Source: DASPKS01 sp035628035 (lineage in GTDB: Bacteria; Bacteroidota; Rhodothermia; Rhodothermales; Rubricoccaceae). Taken from it: a stretch of DNA of 5,961 nt. The position numbers and the translations under genes are program-made. Below the pieces are notes generated by a model, which was given only the letters and a program-made list of their open reading frames with translations, had not been told where the DNA came from and did no database searches. Positions 5,265 to 5,961 of this stretch are shown here, piece after piece (position 1 is the first letter of the stretch; every line of letters begins with the position of its first letter). The stretch is from positions 1 to 5,961 of the forward strand of contig DASPKS010000061.1 in NCBI GenBank assembly GCA_035628035.1, given 5' to 3'.

Positions 5265-5961
5265 TTACTGCGCGCTCTGCGCGCGGCCGGACTGGATCAG
5301 CCGCTGCCGCGCCGTGTTGCCCGGCACGGCGATGTGGGTGGCGGGGTCGTACTCGCGGCCCACGGCGGGGCTGCCCTGCGGCACCCAGATCTCGACGCGC
5401 GTGCTGCTGTACCCCGAGGGGAGGTAGCGGACGTAGTAGCCGTCCGGGTGGAGGCTCCACCGGCCCGAGGGGACCGCACGGCTCCCCGGGCCCATGCCGA
5501 CGGCGCCGGAGAGCACGGCCACGCGCTCCATTTCGGCGAAGCTCGCGCCGGGGCTCGTGAGCATCTGGCGGAGCTCGGCCTCGGCGCGGAAGGCCTGCTG
5601 GACCAGCGGCGGCATCCGGTCCACGGCGGCGTCGAGCCCGGGGCCAGGGAGGAGGTCGAGCGCGCTCCGGTTGAGCGAGGCGAGCTGGCGCGGCGTGAGC
5701 AGCCGCGAGGCCGTGGCTTTATGCTCGGTCGAGAGGTCCTCGAACTTCGCCCGCGCGATGATGGCCCAGAGGAGCGTCTGGATCTGGTGTTGCGCGATCT
5801 CAGGGTGGTTCACCGAGTTGCGGACGATGGTCGTCACGGCGTCCTCGGCCGGGCCCACCGGGGGGGCGTAGAGGTAGCCGTCGCCGCCGCCGGGGCCGTG
5901 CGTGCCAGCCTTGAGGCAGTAGCTCTGCGTCTGCATCGAGAAGTACCCCGGCTGGAGGACG
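5265..5961 (-). CDS. Conserved-looking protein of unknown function, C-terminal part only
   Basis: The gene enters from the right edge. The frame stays open through 5960, and the residues before the first visible Met (VLQPGYFS) fit the rest, so the Met at 5936 is probably internal. About 231 residues are visible. Three blocks look conserved: YCLKAGTHGPGGGDGYLYAP (about residues 14-33), PEIAQHQIQTLLWAIIARAK (about 53-72) and a C-terminal block with HPDGYYVRYLPSGYSSTRVE, ending VPGNTARQRLIQSGR. Between them is a helical stretch (about residues 78-153) rich in Ala, Leu and Arg. I recall similar patterns, starting with an AGT..P..GDGYLYAP motif, in secreted hypothetical proteins of Bacteroidota-type genomes, but know no function. 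The missing N-terminus probably holds the signal peptide, if there is one. The C-terminal block, dense in Tyr, Arg and Gly, reads like a small beta domain. A strong terminator follows the stop. Coding is certain; identity is not. Confidence 0.85.
   Translation of the reverse strand, partial: VLQPGYFSMQTQSYCLKAGTHGPGGGDGYLYAPPVGPAEDAVTTIVRNSVNHPEIAQHQIQTLLWAIIARAKFEDLSTEHKATASRLLTPRQLASLNRSALDLLPGPGLDAAVDRMPPLVQQAFRAEAELRQMLTSPGASFAEMERVAVLSGAVGMGPGSRAVPSGRWSLHPDGYYVRYLPSGYSSTRVEIWVPQGSPAVGREYDPATHIAVPGNTARQRLIQSGRAQSAQ

Noticed and set aside
1..5961. CRISPR array, transposase, tRNA or phage genes
   Set aside because: Reading both strands I saw no regularly spaced repeats, no tRNA-like cloverleaf and no protein motif of transposases, integrases or phage structural genes.

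Overview
This is a GC-rich window (roughly 70% GC by eye, not counted) from a bacterial chromosome. No ribosomal RNA or other marker gene is present, so taxonomy is inferred. None of the three complete start regions that can be judged has a Shine-Dalgarno sequence. The peptidase has a TAnnTTTG-like promoter element, and the right-edge gene resembles a type I recall from Bacteroidota-like genomes. With the high GC, this fits a marine Rhodothermota lineage (Rubricoccaceae-like) better than an actinobacterium or proteobacterium, but it remains a hypothesis.

Layout, left to right. (1) A short helical ORF of unknown function ends at 330 on the + strand and may be the C-terminal end of a longer gene. 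It is followed by a large GC-rich hairpin (342-407) with a TTCTTCT tail, probably its terminator. (2) A 142-bp intergenic repeat with near-identical ends (413-554) follows, and its right end supplies the last codons and the stop of the next gene. (3) A two-gene minus-strand operon contains a TetR-family repressor (2462-1854) and, 6 bp downstream, a GT1-family glycosyltransferase (1847-543). A consensus -35 and a 17-bp spacer place a promoter directly over the TetR start, with a small palindrome over the -10, which suggests an autoregulated and possibly leaderless transcript. (4) A divergent small + strand ORF of 108 codons (2672-2998) is preceded by two overlapping, mutually exclusive inverted repeats. 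(5) A minus-strand M13 (neprilysin-like) zinc metallopeptidase with a signal peptide (5141-3135) has a textbook terminator. (6) The 3' part of another minus-strand gene (5961-5265) runs off the right edge and has its own perfect 12-bp terminator stem. It has strongly patterned motifs but no function I can name.

How the genes work together. TetR and the glycosyltransferase look like a ligand-responsive pair: the repressor senses a small molecule, and the GT1 enzyme glycosylates it or a related hydrophobic acceptor. The M13 peptidase and the right-edge gene point the same way but are separated by a terminator and a candidate promoter, so they are probably independent units. I see no CRISPR array, transposase, phage gene or tRNA. 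I found no convincing new multi-gene system. The most unusual points are the repeat that ends the glycosyltransferase gene, the Asn at that enzyme's usual catalytic-base position, and the overlapping hairpins before the 108-codon ORF.
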